The position numbers were made by a program, and so were the translations under genes. Under the pieces are notes generated by a model that had not been told where the DNA came from, ran no database searches, and worked only from the letters and a program-made list of their open reading frames with translations. Below are positions 1 through 12,294 of a stretch of DNA of 64,000 bases, one piece after another (position 1 is the stretch's first letter; each line of letters starts with the position of its first letter). Source of the stretch: Azadirachta indica (lineage: Eukaryota > Streptophyta > Magnoliopsida > Sapindales > Meliaceae); assembly GCA_022749755.1 (NCBI GenBank), contig CM040448.1, positions 11,964,481 through 12,028,480 of the forward strand. Direction: 5' to 3'.

Positions 1-897
1 GTATGCTATAGAAATTTAAGCCAATGATAGGAGGTTTGTGGTGCTAGAATTTACCAGTCCTTTTTCTCCATTTTTTGAAAAATCAAGCCCAAGTCCACTC
101 AACTGACTCCTATAGCACCAGCTTTCCTATCAAAAACAATAATTAATTGCGATATGTGAGGTATATTGCTTCTTCAGTTTATACCCAGAAAATTTTAGTT
201 GATCTTAGTTGAGCAAACCTGAGTGAAACCTCGATGTTCCAACTCAGAAATCATCCAGACAGAAATGTAACTATATCCTATAATTGTTAGCTTTACTGCC
301 CACAAGAGCATGCAGCAAGTGCATATGCAGTCGTTATAATCAGTTGGTTCAATGTAAGAAGAACTCATCACTAGCCCAACTTTTAGGCACAAGATTATTG
401 TGCAAGTATTATTAGGCTGTTTAGCTGCATAGAGGGGAGATTCATTTTATATCTCTTAGGTAAAATTTTGCTATCTATGCGTACCAGATTACAGGATAAA
501 CAGATGGAAAGCCAATTGAACATTGAGAATTCACTGATGGTCATGCGTTCCAAACTTTTTACACATAGTCCAATCACTGGTGCTACCAGTTTAAAATTTG
601 GCTGCGTCAGAAGGCTCTCCAGCTGTGAATTCTTCAATCGAGTAAACCTTCTGCGGCCTCTAAAGTCAATTGTTTACTTTTGAGAATAAGTTATTCCTTT
701 CCCTTAAAGAAGTACCAAAAAGTTGGTATCACTTATAGAAGGCTGAAGGTAGGGGTGAATGATTAGGTTACAACTGCACATTTAAGGTAATAAACGTGAT
801 ATGTGAAGCAAATTCCATAGCAAAATGACTTGTGTGTAGATTTTGAAAGTTATAATTTATGTTGCTTCATATTAACTCAGCTATTCCACTTCTACAG
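1..897 (+). other. Intron of the LPA2-like gene (5' part lies outside the window)
   Basis: No coding exon could be recognised here. The stretch ends in a pyrimidine-rich tract and an AG acceptor at 896-897, directly before the LPA2-like terminal exon. The upstream exons should therefore lie to the left of the window, which makes this intron longer than 897 bp. Short open frames on both strands look random. Confidence 0.5.
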
Positions 898-1043
898 GCT
901 TCCTACCAGAAGAGGTGGACAAACTGTTCGTGAAGTATCTATATCCATCTTTCACTCCTACTGTTGCCTTGTTTGTTACTGGAACAGTTGCATATGGAGT
1001 GTTTAAGTACCTGCAGAATGAGAAACTCAAAGAACAAAAATGA
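898..1043 (+). CDS. LPA2: LPA2-like photosystem II assembly protein, C-terminal exon (partial)
   Basis: Terminal coding exon, entered in phase 1 after the AG at 896-897 and closed by TGA at 1041-1043. It encodes about 48 residues: an opening FLPEEVDKLFVKYLYP segment, a hydrophobic membrane span (VALFVTGTVAYGV) and a basic tail ending KLKEQK. This matches the C-terminal end of LOW PSII ACCUMULATION 2, a small thylakoid membrane protein that helps assemble the CP43 subunit into photosystem II. The identification rests on recall of this short conserved tail and on the neighbour: in Arabidopsis, as I remember it, LPA2 lies beside EXL3, and an EXL3 homologue follows here at 4.9 kb. The transit peptide and first membrane span are outside the window. 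Confidence 0.6.
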
Positions 1044-4000
1044 TGTCCTGGATTAAATTGATAGTTTCAATAATAAGAGGTGACCGCAATTTACTAATAA
1101 TTTACGATTAAGAAGGCATGCATGCGTTGTATTTGGTAGTAAGAAGAGCAGTTGATGAAGTAAAGTTGACCGTGGTGGATTAATTTGCAGTTCCTTCTAC
1201 AAGTGCTCCAGGACTAAGCCTTCGACTATGCAGTAATATGATGGTTGTTACAGCAACATTGTTTCTTAAAGTCCCATCCCTTTGTGATATGCTGCAATTA
1301 TTGGGTCTAATCTGCTGGAACATTTGTTTGATGGAAATCCTTTTCTCTTATTATTACCATTGCATGTGCACTTTTTGATTTGGCTCAATTTTGTGAAAAT
1401 GTGAAGGTATAGAGTCCTTTGGTATATTTTTCTGAACACTATGATTTTCTGTGTTATTTTAATCCTGCATATCTTTCACTGCAAATCGAAGATGACAGAA
1501 GACTTTATAACTGTAACATTTTTCGTTTGCAGACTGACTGAAAAACTATGGGAAAGTATCATTTGATCTCTCTTGATGTTGGTCCCATTGAAATTCATGC
1601 TCCCATGAAAGATAAGAAATATCATGTTCCGAGTTTAGTCCAATTAACAGGACGAAAATTTCAAAATTTGCCAGCGTAAAATATGGAAATAATGAAACAT
1701 CATCGATTCGGTGGAATGTCTTTATACTTTTGTGTATTGCGTAAAATCTCTTATCCATTTTATTTGCTGCTGCAAAGGTATTTTTATGAAAGGGAACTAT
1801 ATCAATATCAGAAGATATAAACATAGCTTAAAAGAAAACATTCGCTTCACTGCATAATAGATCACCATGCAGTTTTATTTTGAACAAATTGTAAAGTTTT
1901 AGAAACAATTAAATCTATGAAGAACACCGCAGTTTTGGCAGATCTTCATATCTTTCTCTTTTCCTGGTAATTTCATAATGCCTCTCCTGAGTTATCATTA
2001 TGAAGCATGTCTGAACCTCTACGCTCTCATCCTCAAAATAATGCTGTCAGCAATCTGTTAACTTCTAAATCATTCCAAAACAGGATTTGTCGAAAACCAA
2101 GAAAGGGAAAAACATTGTCCTGCATCTTAGGCATAAAGACGGTAGCTCGGTATGTTCAGTACTTCAGCTGAATTGTTTCAAGTGTCACGCTGGTACCTGT
2201 TTTAATAGGTGGAAGATAATGAGAAATATCTCTTAAACAAATCCAGTAATCTTATTCAATAGGAGTCATCTATGTGATTCTACATTTTCTTGTTTTCCCT
2301 TTATTTCTTGCATTGAATAATTACAAACTTTCTTCAAGATTTTATTCTTCCGTTAACTCGAAACCTCTGCAATGTCCCTGAAGAGGGGCCATATAACACA
2401 TGTACATGTGAAGTCAATAAATGTTCATGTACACAGAAGTGAGATCAGAACATCTCATGAAAGATGTTGATCATGGTAGAGATTGCAATGACTCATCAAA
2501 GAAGATTTTCCGTTAAATAGCATGTAAACTTATGAGTTTCATTAATGATTTAGCTGACATATAGAGTCGGCCAGTGTCAATATCCATAAATTTAACTCCA
2601 AAACGCTAGAGATAAAAGCTTAGTTGTGCTTTCTATGTGCATTTATAACTTAGCCAACAAACGGCAACAACATTAAAGAAAGAGGGATTGAGCAATTGTT
2701 GAACCCACCTACTGATATCTGGCTAGGATGAATCCAAAAGCAGCAGAAAGTATATAAGAGTTGTGTTATATTTTTCTTGTAACCAAATATCAGGAAATTT
2801 TTGCCAAGTATTTGAATCGTCAAAGGTTATACACCTCCACTGTCCTTTCAAAGGATATTGAGGCCATTTTCTGTACTATCAAATCATACCAGCTTGCTGG
2901 ATACCAGCTGGTTTCTAGAGCAATCTTTCTTCAGTACTGTATCAAAGTTGTCTGAAAATGAAATGATTTGAGCCGTTAAAGACCTCCTCTTCCCCTTTCA
3001 TTGCTAACCAATTTGCACCAACTCTTTAGCTTTTACATGTCTTGCAATAATTATGCTTACGTTTGAAAGTACAGCAAAGGGAATGTGTTTTCTGAACATT
3101 CACTTTTACTTAACAACTATATTATTTATCAATCACTTATTATTTAGTTGATTTTGTAGTTATTGAAAGTTAAAGTAATTTAATTTTAAATATAATCTCA
3201 AAATAAAATGATCAAACTAATATAAACTAAGAAATGTGTGATGACATTGAAAAGTAACTTGATGCCCTTTGAATTGCTTCTACAGGAAATATTTTGGAGC
3301 AAGAACGTTATCAAGTGAAAGTATCCTACGGCATTTTTCGGAAGCATTTCTGGGATGTTGCTTCAAGAAAACAAGTTCGAACTGTCTAAAAGCTTTTTTA
3401 TTTTTCTCTAGTTCACACAATATACAAAAATGCTAGAGTTTGGCCAATCTCAAAGCCATCTAATTTGGTATTGCCAAAAAGTGCTTTCAAATTCCAAAAA
3501 CGCTTGCTTTACTTAATTTTATAATTAAAAGTCAAAGAAATATAAACAATTCCAGATATTCTTCTTGGTCACTAAATTGCCATTAGAAAAGACAAAAGCA
3601 TAAACCATATGTGTAGGCTTATCGTTTATTCACACATAAGTCCTTCCATCCCACGCTATACACTTAGGTCAAAAACAACAAGTGGGAGCTTTAAATCTTG
3701 CGCCGCTTCTAAGCACTAATCAGCTTCTAAAAATGCGTCTACTAGTCAATTCTGAAAATTAAAGGCCAACATCCTACCAACTCTCAAAACGATTTCATAT
3801 TTCTGACTGCAGGACTGGGGTCAAATCCAATGTCTTTTCAGTAAATATGGTTGTCAATCGAAACATCCATCAATCGATGCCGCCCAAAATGGGAGCCAGC
3901 TTCCTCATTGATTAATTAATTAATTAAAACGAAATTAACTTTTTAAAGTTTATTTTCATTATTTTAAAGAACAATCATGAGTTTGAAAATCGGTGCAACT

Positions 4001-4875
4001 TTCTTCGTTATTACTAATAGAAAATGAAACGGGACAAAATGAAAAAGCGTGTCTGAGAGTCTTGCAGTTCAAATCCTAACGAAAACTCAAATGAAAAAGC
4101 GAGTTTCTCTCAAAAAAATTATGTTTTATTTTTTATTGTTTCATATTCTGAAAAAAAAAAAAAAAAAAAAAAAACTACGGTTCATTGAGTTTATTTACTA
4201 AATCAATATGTTGTAAATCGATGTGTACTGCTACACGTCAAAATATCGTTCTTTTGAGAAAGCAAAGCTGAGAAAAAGGAAAAGAAAAATATTTCTTTAA
4301 AAAGAATAAAAAGAAAAAAATGGAGTAAAAAGAGTGCATCATAAACTCGACAGTGCAGATCCCGATAAAGTTCTTTATTGGGAAGCCAAAATAAAAAATA
4401 AAAAATAAAAAATAAAAAAAAATTATGGGCAACCGTGATACACTACATTGTACAATGGGGCAAGCAGAGCTTTCAACAGTTGTCTGAGTATGACACATTG
4501 CCTATAGTTCTGAAACCCTCATGCCCCAGATTAAAACACTCATCTTAACTCCATCTTCGAATTATTCATCGCTTCTAATTTTACTATTGTGGACAACATT
4601 AATACTATAATTACCTAATTTTAAACCAGCTTAAAATAAGGCGGGAATTAAGTAACACCCATCTTTTTTTGTATTCAGAAACAGTATGTATGTATACCAA
4701 TAACAATTAATTAATTAATTAATTAATTAATTATTACAACATATTTAACAAACTTTTAACTAACTTAACTAACCATGCTTCAAACAAACATAATAACCTT
4801 CACAATACCCATTCATCCGTACGTACCCACCCAAATGACAAAAATAGAAAATTGCCAAAAACAAAACCATCAAAA
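1044..4875. other. Intergenic region between LPA2-like and EXL3
   Basis: No convincing gene. It should hold the 3' UTR of the LPA2-like gene just after 1043 and the 3' UTR of EXL3 near its right end. It also contains a poly(A) run at about 4150-4173, a (TTAA)n tract at about 4706-4733, and an exon-like open piece at about 2095-2152 bounded by AG and GT but with no recognisable product. A lysine/phenylalanine-rich open frame at 4238-4498 (-) is low-complexity noise. Confidence 0.6.
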
Positions 4876-5892
4876 TTACTGATCAAGAGCATTAGGTCCA
4901 GTACAATAATTCACCACATGGTTCCACACCCACTGAACCAAGAACCTCCGTCTGAATCCGTTCATGTTATACGTGGCACCATCTTCTCCGTCCAGCAACT
5001 GTCCTGTATACGATCCTCCACCTCCCGTTCCATAAATACCCTCACACAGATCAGCTATTTCTACCGGAGCAACCGGGTCCGGACCTGCGTACCAGGCGTT
5101 TACCAATGGGTTCGTTGCCAGCTCCGCAATCTCGTGACCTATCACGCTTATCATACCATCTACTCCTACGTCGCCGTTTGGCGGCTTCACGGCTTTCAGT
5201 CCTGGCATATACTGCGGTACGGCGAAGGGGTACGCGCACACCCCCGGACACAACTTAGCCGAGTTCCCCACCCACGCGTACGGTAACGTGTATCCGACAA
5301 TGGACGGGAAAGTGAAGTAGTGAAAGCCGCAGACTTGTCCGCAGAAATCCTGGACGTACACGTCCGCTGATGTGAGCAGGAGGTAGAGCCCACTCTTCGG
5401 ATTTATCGGTAACGGCTTTGACTTGGCGGTAACGTGGCTTTTAATCACGGACTGAATCGAGAGACGCGTGAGGGATTTTCCGTGGGAGTAAAAACGATCG
5501 TTTTTCTCCTCGCCCAACCGCACCGTACGAGAGATGTTAGCTCCGGTTTGGTCCGTGTACAGTTGTACAGTCTTCCACCAGCCGGCGACCGAGGGGTGCT
5601 TCGAATTAACGGCAGAGATTGAGTTGATGAAGCCGCGGATGATCTTCTTCTGGCTCTTCTGCCAAGCGCCGTACCAGATAGTGTGGACGGTGATGTTGGC
5701 GGTGAGGACTGGGCCCATATGGTATTTTAAGTGGACGAACTCTGAAGAGCCCTCGTATTTTTTAGAGTTACCGTAGAGGTAATCAGAGGTGTTGTGTTTG
5801 AGGTGGGGCCATGGGCGCCAGGCAGTTGACGGGTAGACGGTGATGAGTAGGGTAAATAAGGTGAGGCTGAGGACCACCGTAACCGGCGGCAT
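4876..5892 (-). CDS. EXL3: EXORDIUM-like protein (phosphate-induced protein 1 family), EXL3 type
   Basis: A single-exon frame of 338 residues starting at a real ATG (5892-5890). Residues 1-24 form a signal peptide (hydrophobic core VVLSLTLFTLLITV, then STA|W), so the product is secreted to the apoplast. Residues from about 45 to the end are the Phi-1/EXORDIUM domain, with the family blocks YHMGPVLTANI, WYGAW, WWKTVQLYTDQTG, GQVCGFHYFTFPS, CAYPFAVPQY, VIGHEIAE and GTGGGGSYTGQ and several paired cysteines. Length and motif order are normal for the family. EXO proteins affect growth and carbon status through brassinosteroid-linked responses; the biochemical activity is unknown. Convergent with the LPA2-like gene, the same pairing I recall from Arabidopsis chromosome 5. 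The region is much more G/C-rich than its surroundings, as expected for a coding exon. Confidence 0.9.
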   Translation of the reverse strand: MPPVTVVLSLTLFTLLITVYPSTAWRPWPHLKHNTSDYLYGNSKKYEGSSEFVHLKYHMGPVLTANITVHTIWYGAWQKSQKKIIRGFINSISAVNSKHPSVAGWWKTVQLYTDQTGANISRTVRLGEEKNDRFYSHGKSLTRLSIQSVIKSHVTAKSKPLPINPKSGLYLLLTSADVYVQDFCGQVCGFHYFTFPSIVGYTLPYAWVGNSAKLCPGVCAYPFAVPQYMPGLKAVKPPNGDVGVDGMISVIGHEIAELATNPLVNAWYAGPDPVAPVEIADLCEGIYGTGGGGSYTGQLLDGEDGATYNMNGFRRRFLVQWVWNHVVNYCTGPNALDQ

Positions 5893-5982
5893 TTTGTGTG
5901 ATTTTGTGTGATTTTGAGTGAGGGATGGAGGTAGACAGTGAGGAGCTTTGAATGAAACGTCCAGCGCATTGCGTTTGCAAGG

Positions 5983-5992
5983 TAATATATAG
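5983..5992 (-). promoter_or_regulatory. Probable TATA box of EXL3
   Basis: Read on the minus strand this is CTATATATTA, about 95 bp upstream of the EXL3 ATG. That places the transcription start near 5950-5960 and gives a short 5' UTR containing two copies of a CACACAAAAT-like block right before the ATG. Position and sequence fit a TATA box; there is no experimental support. Confidence 0.5.
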
Positions 5993-8740
5993 AGGGAATA
6001 AATTATTATTTTTTTATTTTCGAATTATCATTCGAAATTTTTTAGGTTTTTAAATTTTTTATTTTTTGGAGGGGCATTGATTTGCGGGTAATGGAGGACA
6101 GATAGATTCTTAAAGTGAAGAGAGTAGAGGAAAGGAAGTGGGACCGACGGGTGAGAGAGCAAGCCAGGGGCATCATCATCATCATGATGGTCCTCGTCAT
6201 CTGATCTGATTTGATCTTGGCGAAACTTCATTTGCGTCTGTAGCGCGGGAAAATGAAGCGAGGGTAGTTTCGGGAATTAAATATTTGTTACTGACTTGTA
6301 GGCTTTTTCATTTATTCAGTGATGGTCTCCCTTTAAAGGGATGATTTTTATTGGGTGTCTTTCGGAGTATTCGGCAACCATAGTCGTACCTTAGATATTA
6401 AATGATCTTAATTCACTTACAATTTGATCGTAATAAAATCAAAAGTTGCCTGAGGAAGTTGTTGGGGAATGATTTATGATCCACCCATCTCATTTAAATT
6501 TTGTTATTAATCCTTATATCTCTCAAATCATTCGAGTTCTTGTAACTAATAACTTTTTCTTCGCATGATTATTAAAGATCACATAATATATTTGTATTAT
6601 CGGTCTAATCATTTAAAGATATTATTTTTGTTAAGAAAAAAAAAAAAAGGTTGATGACATTGTGCAATGTAACTGTAAAGTACTGACTGGAATAGCAAAA
6701 TCTCTTACGATTTTAAAGTCTTACAAAAATTCGTCTTAAATAAAATAAACTTGACATGATATAATAAAAAATAGGGGAGCTTAATTCTCCTATTATTAAC
6801 ACTTCACATTCTATCTTCGTCCCATTTATATATATATATATATATATATAAAATAAAAAAATATTATATATATATATTATTTTTAAAATAAATATATATG
6901 TATATAAATAATATTTAATTAAAAAATTTATAATTCATAATTTTTATCTTATTAAATAGTAAAATTTATATTTTTAATACAAGATATAAAATAAAGTAAA
7001 AAATAAGAATAAAAATTAAAATAGAGCGAAGAAGGGGAAAGGCGTCCCTACTCTCACCCCATTGCGCCATCCTAACGCTGACTAAAGGCCACGGAGGCTC
7101 GAGCAATGGCGTGCCTACCGTCCTCTGAGAATAGTCCAACTCTTCACATTCGGTTCATACAAAAGCGATAACTCTTTCAATTGAATGTACGATAATAACC
7201 CTCCTTTGGCTTTTTCTTCACACCATGAATGGTGCCAAGAAATGGGACCCCTTTGCTGTCTTCTTACATCAGAACAATCCTTCAAATGGGGGCATTTGGG
7301 AGTTTTCACGTTTGAAATTCATTATTTATGTTTCCCGAGTTCCGGTTAAAGGAGCAGAACAAGAAAAAGAAAAAGAAATGAGAAAAGAGGATAGTGTGGG
7401 GATATGAAATCTTATAAAACGCTAACATCTACGATGTTTCATACGTTGCGCATCATACATAATCTGGGCCGTCCATGCTGGGTCCCAAGATCGGCTTGTG
7501 AAGTCGATCAAATCCCATCTAAGCCTAGTGATCTATGATTGAGAGTTGTATACTAATTTTAGAGACATGAAGTTTGGCGTAATTGGGTATTAATCTAAAT
7601 ATTTCTAAAATCTGATATATATATATATATATATTTAAAACTGATATTAGGAGATTGACGAAACTTGAATTAAACTTGTATAAAAGAGTACAAGTGTCAT
7701 GCTCGTAATAAGGATTCTAATATGGAAGGGAAATGTCAATCATTTTAATCTAGTTTGTCTAGAGGTAGAGAGCTGTTGTAGGGTACGAAGTAGCTTTGCC
7801 ACTTACAATATAAAAAAAAATTATATATATTTTTAAAAATATGTTTTTTATATTTTTATTCTTTCAACTATAATTTTTATACTTTTAATTTTACGTTTGT
7901 TGATTATATACGCTTCGATCCTCCATCATAACTATAAAGTTGATTTTTATACCCCTAATATACTATGATGTGATTTGTAAATGTGATAGATAGTTTTCAA
8001 AATTCTAAAAATATAAGATATTTGTAAATCGGATTGCATCTTCTTTTAACAAAATATTTGTTGTGTAATGTCAAATAATTGATTTACCCCTACAAAACTT
8101 GAGGGAATATCTAGAATTATATGGCATAATATTGTTCTATGCTCAAAGTGAAATTGATAGATGAGTATTGCTATTATCAAATTCAAATTTATCTTTTTCC
8201 AAGTAACAGTTGTATGAAATAAACACACAATATGTAAAATATTAGTAGGAAAAATAAATAAAATTATTAAAAATTAATATTTATCACACATTTTTTTATT
8301 TTTATTTATAAAATTTAGTGAAAGGGGCAGGTATGAGATATACTCTAAAAAGTACCAAAAAAAAATCATAAAATTTTAAATGAACAGCTAAGGTAAGGCA
8401 AGCTATAATTTTGATCATATTACATCTTATTCAAATAAAAAATAATAATTGAATTCAACTAACAAATATAATTAGTAAATAATTAAAAAAATTACGAGTT
8501 TATTTTGACTTTAGTAAAACGACAATAAAAAATATTGCAAATTTTTATTGACTTCATTTTAATGGGATTGAAAATATTTGTCTCTCAAGCAAAATTTGAT
8601 TTTTTGTATCCATTTATTTAACTGATATGGCAACGTAAATAAAATAATGAAGCGTAATGCTTTTACAAATATGTTAAATTTTTTTTATTTAAATATTGGT
8701 ATTTTTTTTTTTAACTAATATTTGAAAAAAGAAAAGGGCA
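5993..8740. other. A/T-rich intergenic DNA upstream of EXL3
   Basis: EXL3 promoter DNA followed by gene-poor sequence. It contains (TA)n tracts at about 6829-6850 and 7618-7634, a poly(A) run near 6636-6650, and a moderately G/C-richer patch at about 7030-7330 that has open frames on both strands without any recognisable domain. Nothing here is supported as a gene. Confidence 0.6.
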
Positions 8741-9250
8741 GAAAGCACAGTAAGAATGATGAAGATCGGTAGCATAGGATCATCCACAGGCACAAGTGGA
8801 AGAGATGGTTAGCCACCTGAGGGGATAGGAGATGGGTGCTCCTAATCACGGAGGAAATTGCGCGGCTCCTAATCATGGCAGATAGGGCCGAGAGCCAGTA
8901 ACAATCCTACAGCTCAGATTGACTGTGACTTCTCGTGGGACCCAGAGTCCCCACTCATCCCAGTGGGTCCGCTTTGCTTTCAATCGCATCTCGGCACGCA
9001 CGAACAAACTGTGATTGCAGGGCCCCACCGTTGAATGTAAGGTCACCTTCCTTTGTGCTCGCATAGGAATCAAACTTAAAAAAATGATACGCACGCGTGG
9101 CTCCGCTGACATGTGTGTCTCGCCTCACGCGCGTTTTTGAGTATTTACCGAGACAATGTGGCGTAAACTTTGGGGTGTATGCGGGTTATCGGGATACATG
9201 CTATCCATCGATCCACTGCGTACTCTCGGATCGGCGCGTAAAAACCACGT
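8741..9250. other. G/C-rich island without a recognisable gene
   Basis: About 500 bp that stand out from A/T-rich flanks. It has several CGCG elements (around 9093, 9129 and 9235), the kind bound by CAMTA factors, and an ACCACGT G-box-like element near 9243. The longest open frame (8873-9112, minus) has no recognisable motif. It could be an orphan promoter, an untranslated first exon or the remains of a gene. Confidence 0.4.
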
Positions 9251-9397
9251 CCTGGTTGAGTCTGTATAGGTAGAACTAAAAGAATTAGTTGATAGTGGGA
9301 CTCGCGATTCTCCTCCTAGATCATTTTTGTTGGGTAGATGTTATAAATAAATTCAGACTAAATTAATATATATATATATATACATTAATTTTATAAT

Positions 9398-9671
9398 AAA
9401 CTACTTTAAAATAAATTTAAAAAACAAATCTTTTTTGAGTCATCATTAAATAGAGTTTATTAGAGAGATTATCACTTAACATTAGAATAAACTAATTTAA
9501 AAAATCAATCATCTTAAATAATAGTCATTTAGACTAAAACTGCTTTAAAATCAATTCAAAAAATCAAATCTTTCCTAAATTATTATTAAATAAAATTTAT
9601 AAGAGATTAACACTTAATATTAGTATAAAATAATTTAAAAAATCAATCGTCTTAAATGATAGTCATTCAAA
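9398..9671. repeat. Diverged tandem duplication, unit about 139 bp
   Basis: Two successive copies, about 9398-9534 and 9537-9671. Both run through the same landmarks: a CTTTAAAATMAATT block, an ATTATTAAATA/ATCATTAAATA block, GAGATTA..CACTTAA, AATTTAAAAAATCAATC and ATAGTCATT. They differ by many substitutions and small gaps, so the duplication is old. Confidence 0.6.
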
Positions 9672-9857
9672 CGTAACTTGAATAATAAGAATTTTCTTTT
9701 TAAAGATACATTGTGTTCAAGTATTATCGTAGATAAAACCCCCCCATAATTATGACATTTTGATAAATATCGCACACATTAAGATATTTTCGTTATTACA
9801 CAGCTCTTAATAAAAATAGTGCTTTTGTATCAAAAAAATTTGTGTGGAGAAGAAATA

Positions 9858-9898
9858 TATAAAAGTATTTTCACATTTAATGTGAAAATACTTTTATA
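9858..9898. repeat. Perfect palindrome, 19-bp arms with a 3-nt loop
   Basis: The left arm 9858-9876 (TATAAAAGTATTTTCACAT) is the exact reverse complement of the right arm 9880-9898, separated by TTA. It would form a strong hairpin on either strand. No flanking target-site duplication or known transposon end was recognised. Confidence 0.85.
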
Positions 9899-10601
9899 CA
9901 TTGATTTATTAGTTTGACATTTTCTTTAATCTCTATTTATAATGACACAAATTTATGTTTACTACTTATAAATTAAAAAATTATCTTAAGAGAACTATCT
10001 AATTAACTAGTACAAATTATGAGTGAACATAATCATTTCACAAGATTTTCAATTAATACGATCAACTAGTTAGTACAAGTTTAGGGCATGATACTTGATT
10101 AAACAAAATTTTAATTAAATTTGAATGATTATTTTGTTTGAATATTTAGCACAAGTTTAGTTGAAGTTAATCATGGGGTAAAGAAAATGATCCATATTAA
10201 TCAAACCTTTAATGAATATTTTATTAATTATGTATCTAATATTATGTTATATAGTAATGTGCATCACAATGATTTTAAACGGTGATATTTTATAATAATA
10301 TTTATTAAATATATAACCTAAACCTAATTAGTATTACAATTTTAGTAAAACATATTAATTATTATTTGTTAATTTTAAAAAATAAAAATAAAAATAAAAA
10401 TAAAATAATAATATTTGTATGTTATTATTAGGGGAATTGAAGAACCCCGTGAGCAACAGTTTTTCTTCACGACAGTGGTCTCGACAATGATTATGCATCA
10501 TCATCTCATCTCCACCGAAATACGCAATTATTTGAAGCCAAAGTCCATCAACTGTTCAAATACCTCTTCACGCAAGCAAAGAACTTATTTTCAACGTGGA
10601 G

Positions 10602-10606
<5 letters not shown>

Positions 10607-10638
<32 letters not shown>
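10607..10638 (+). repeat. (AG)16 microsatellite
   Basis: Sixteen uninterrupted AG units, preceded by a stretch of mixed-composition DNA from about 10430. A nearby open frame (10415-10648) ends in this repeat and is not considered a gene. Confidence 0.9.
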
Positions 10639-10639
<1 letters not shown>

Positions 10640-11764
10640 ATAACCTGAGCTGAGAAAGTCTTCGCATTAGGTAAAAAAAATCTACAAATGCAATCTTCTC
10701 TTCGGAATTTAACCTATAGAATTATAAATCAATCTTATCTAACGTATCAAGCAATATTATATACTGTTCAGGAATTGACCTAACAAGATATTTTTAAAAT
10801 CAGATAATTTCAACATAAGATATTATTATTATTATTAATCTAATACGACGATAAAAATGAGTTAAGTTGAATGGGGACGAATTTTTGTTGGTTGTAGTTC
10901 TTATCTAACTCGGTTTCAAAAGCTTTAATTTTGGTGAGTGTTGGACATATATGATATGCAGATATTTTCTTGCACTGAAACAATATTGTCCGTTGAATAA
11001 TGTTGTTAAAGGTCTAAAGTTGCTGCTGACTAGGGGCTCCATTTCTGAATATCATATCGATTGAAAATTAGACTACCCAATTGCTCTGCAAAAGTCACCC
11101 TAATTGGTCCCAATATTCAGGTCCCTCTCCCACTGTTTCTACACATTAATGTTACAGCCGTGTTGTAACATTAATTATATGATTTTTTTTCTTTTTTTTT
11201 TTAAATAAATAATTGTATTTAAATACTGTATTAAACGGTGGTTAGTTCTTAGTATCTCAATTTAATTTTGTTGAACTGATACTAAATTTTAAAGATTGAT
11301 TAAGTAAGAAGCACATGCTATTTATATATATGTACACGCATCCAAATTAAATTGATGATCCCATTAAAACTTTTTCACCTATATATATATATATATATAT
11401 ATATTATATTATATTATATTATTTGAAACATAATTTTTTCCTGCAGGTCCGTATAAATTAATTAAATAAGAACCTTCTCCTACCATTTGGCTAAACCTAC
11501 CTATATTATATGACATATTAATCCTCTTTAAATTATTAGCTAGATTCTTTCAAATTTAGATAAAAGTTAGGTAGACAATCCCTTAATTCAGTCATGTGAT
11601 CGTACACGTTATTTGTCCATTTCCTCTCTTATAAATTGTTGTTGGGCATATCCCTAGCTAGTCAGGGTTTTTCTAATTCATCTTTAATAATTTATTAATG
11701 TGGGCATGCATGGACACATCATTTTTATCTAAATTAATTCTCTCTAATTTATAAGTTATATATG

Positions 11765-11803
<39 letters not shown>

Positions 11804-12259
11804 GAGGGACAACTCTACCAATAGATAGCCTAGACTTACAAATTAGTATTAACATCACCCCACGTTGCTGAATTAAATTGTGCCAGTAATCTTTTTTAAT
11901 AGAGCTATACGTATATATGTATATCAATCAAGGTTTGCCTACCTAGGGTACTACATTTATAGACTTTATAGGAAAATGACTTTGATTATGACCCTTAATT
12001 ATTTCCCTAATTCGAAAATTCAAACTTACATGGCTGCATTCATGAATCCTTCATTTTTATCCAAAATGATTCAAAGAAGATTAATTTAATCATTTCAGAA
12101 CTAGCATAATTATTAAATTCTTCTCATTCATGCATTATCGTCAAATTAATTTTATATTAATTTAATTACAAGATTTTCAATCTTATATATGTTAATTATT
12201 TTTTAAAATGTAAACAATACTTGATAAGCATGCTAGAAAATAAGACTACAAATATCTAC

Positions 12260-12294
<35 letters not shown>

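Noticed and set aside
4060..4082. GTTCAAATCC, a tRNA B-box-like motif
   Set aside because: No A-box or cloverleaf can be drawn around it, so neither a tRNA nor a SINE is supported.
4238..4498. Phenylalanine-rich 86-codon frame on the minus strand
   Set aside because: Arises from A-rich low-complexity DNA; no domain or conservation signal.
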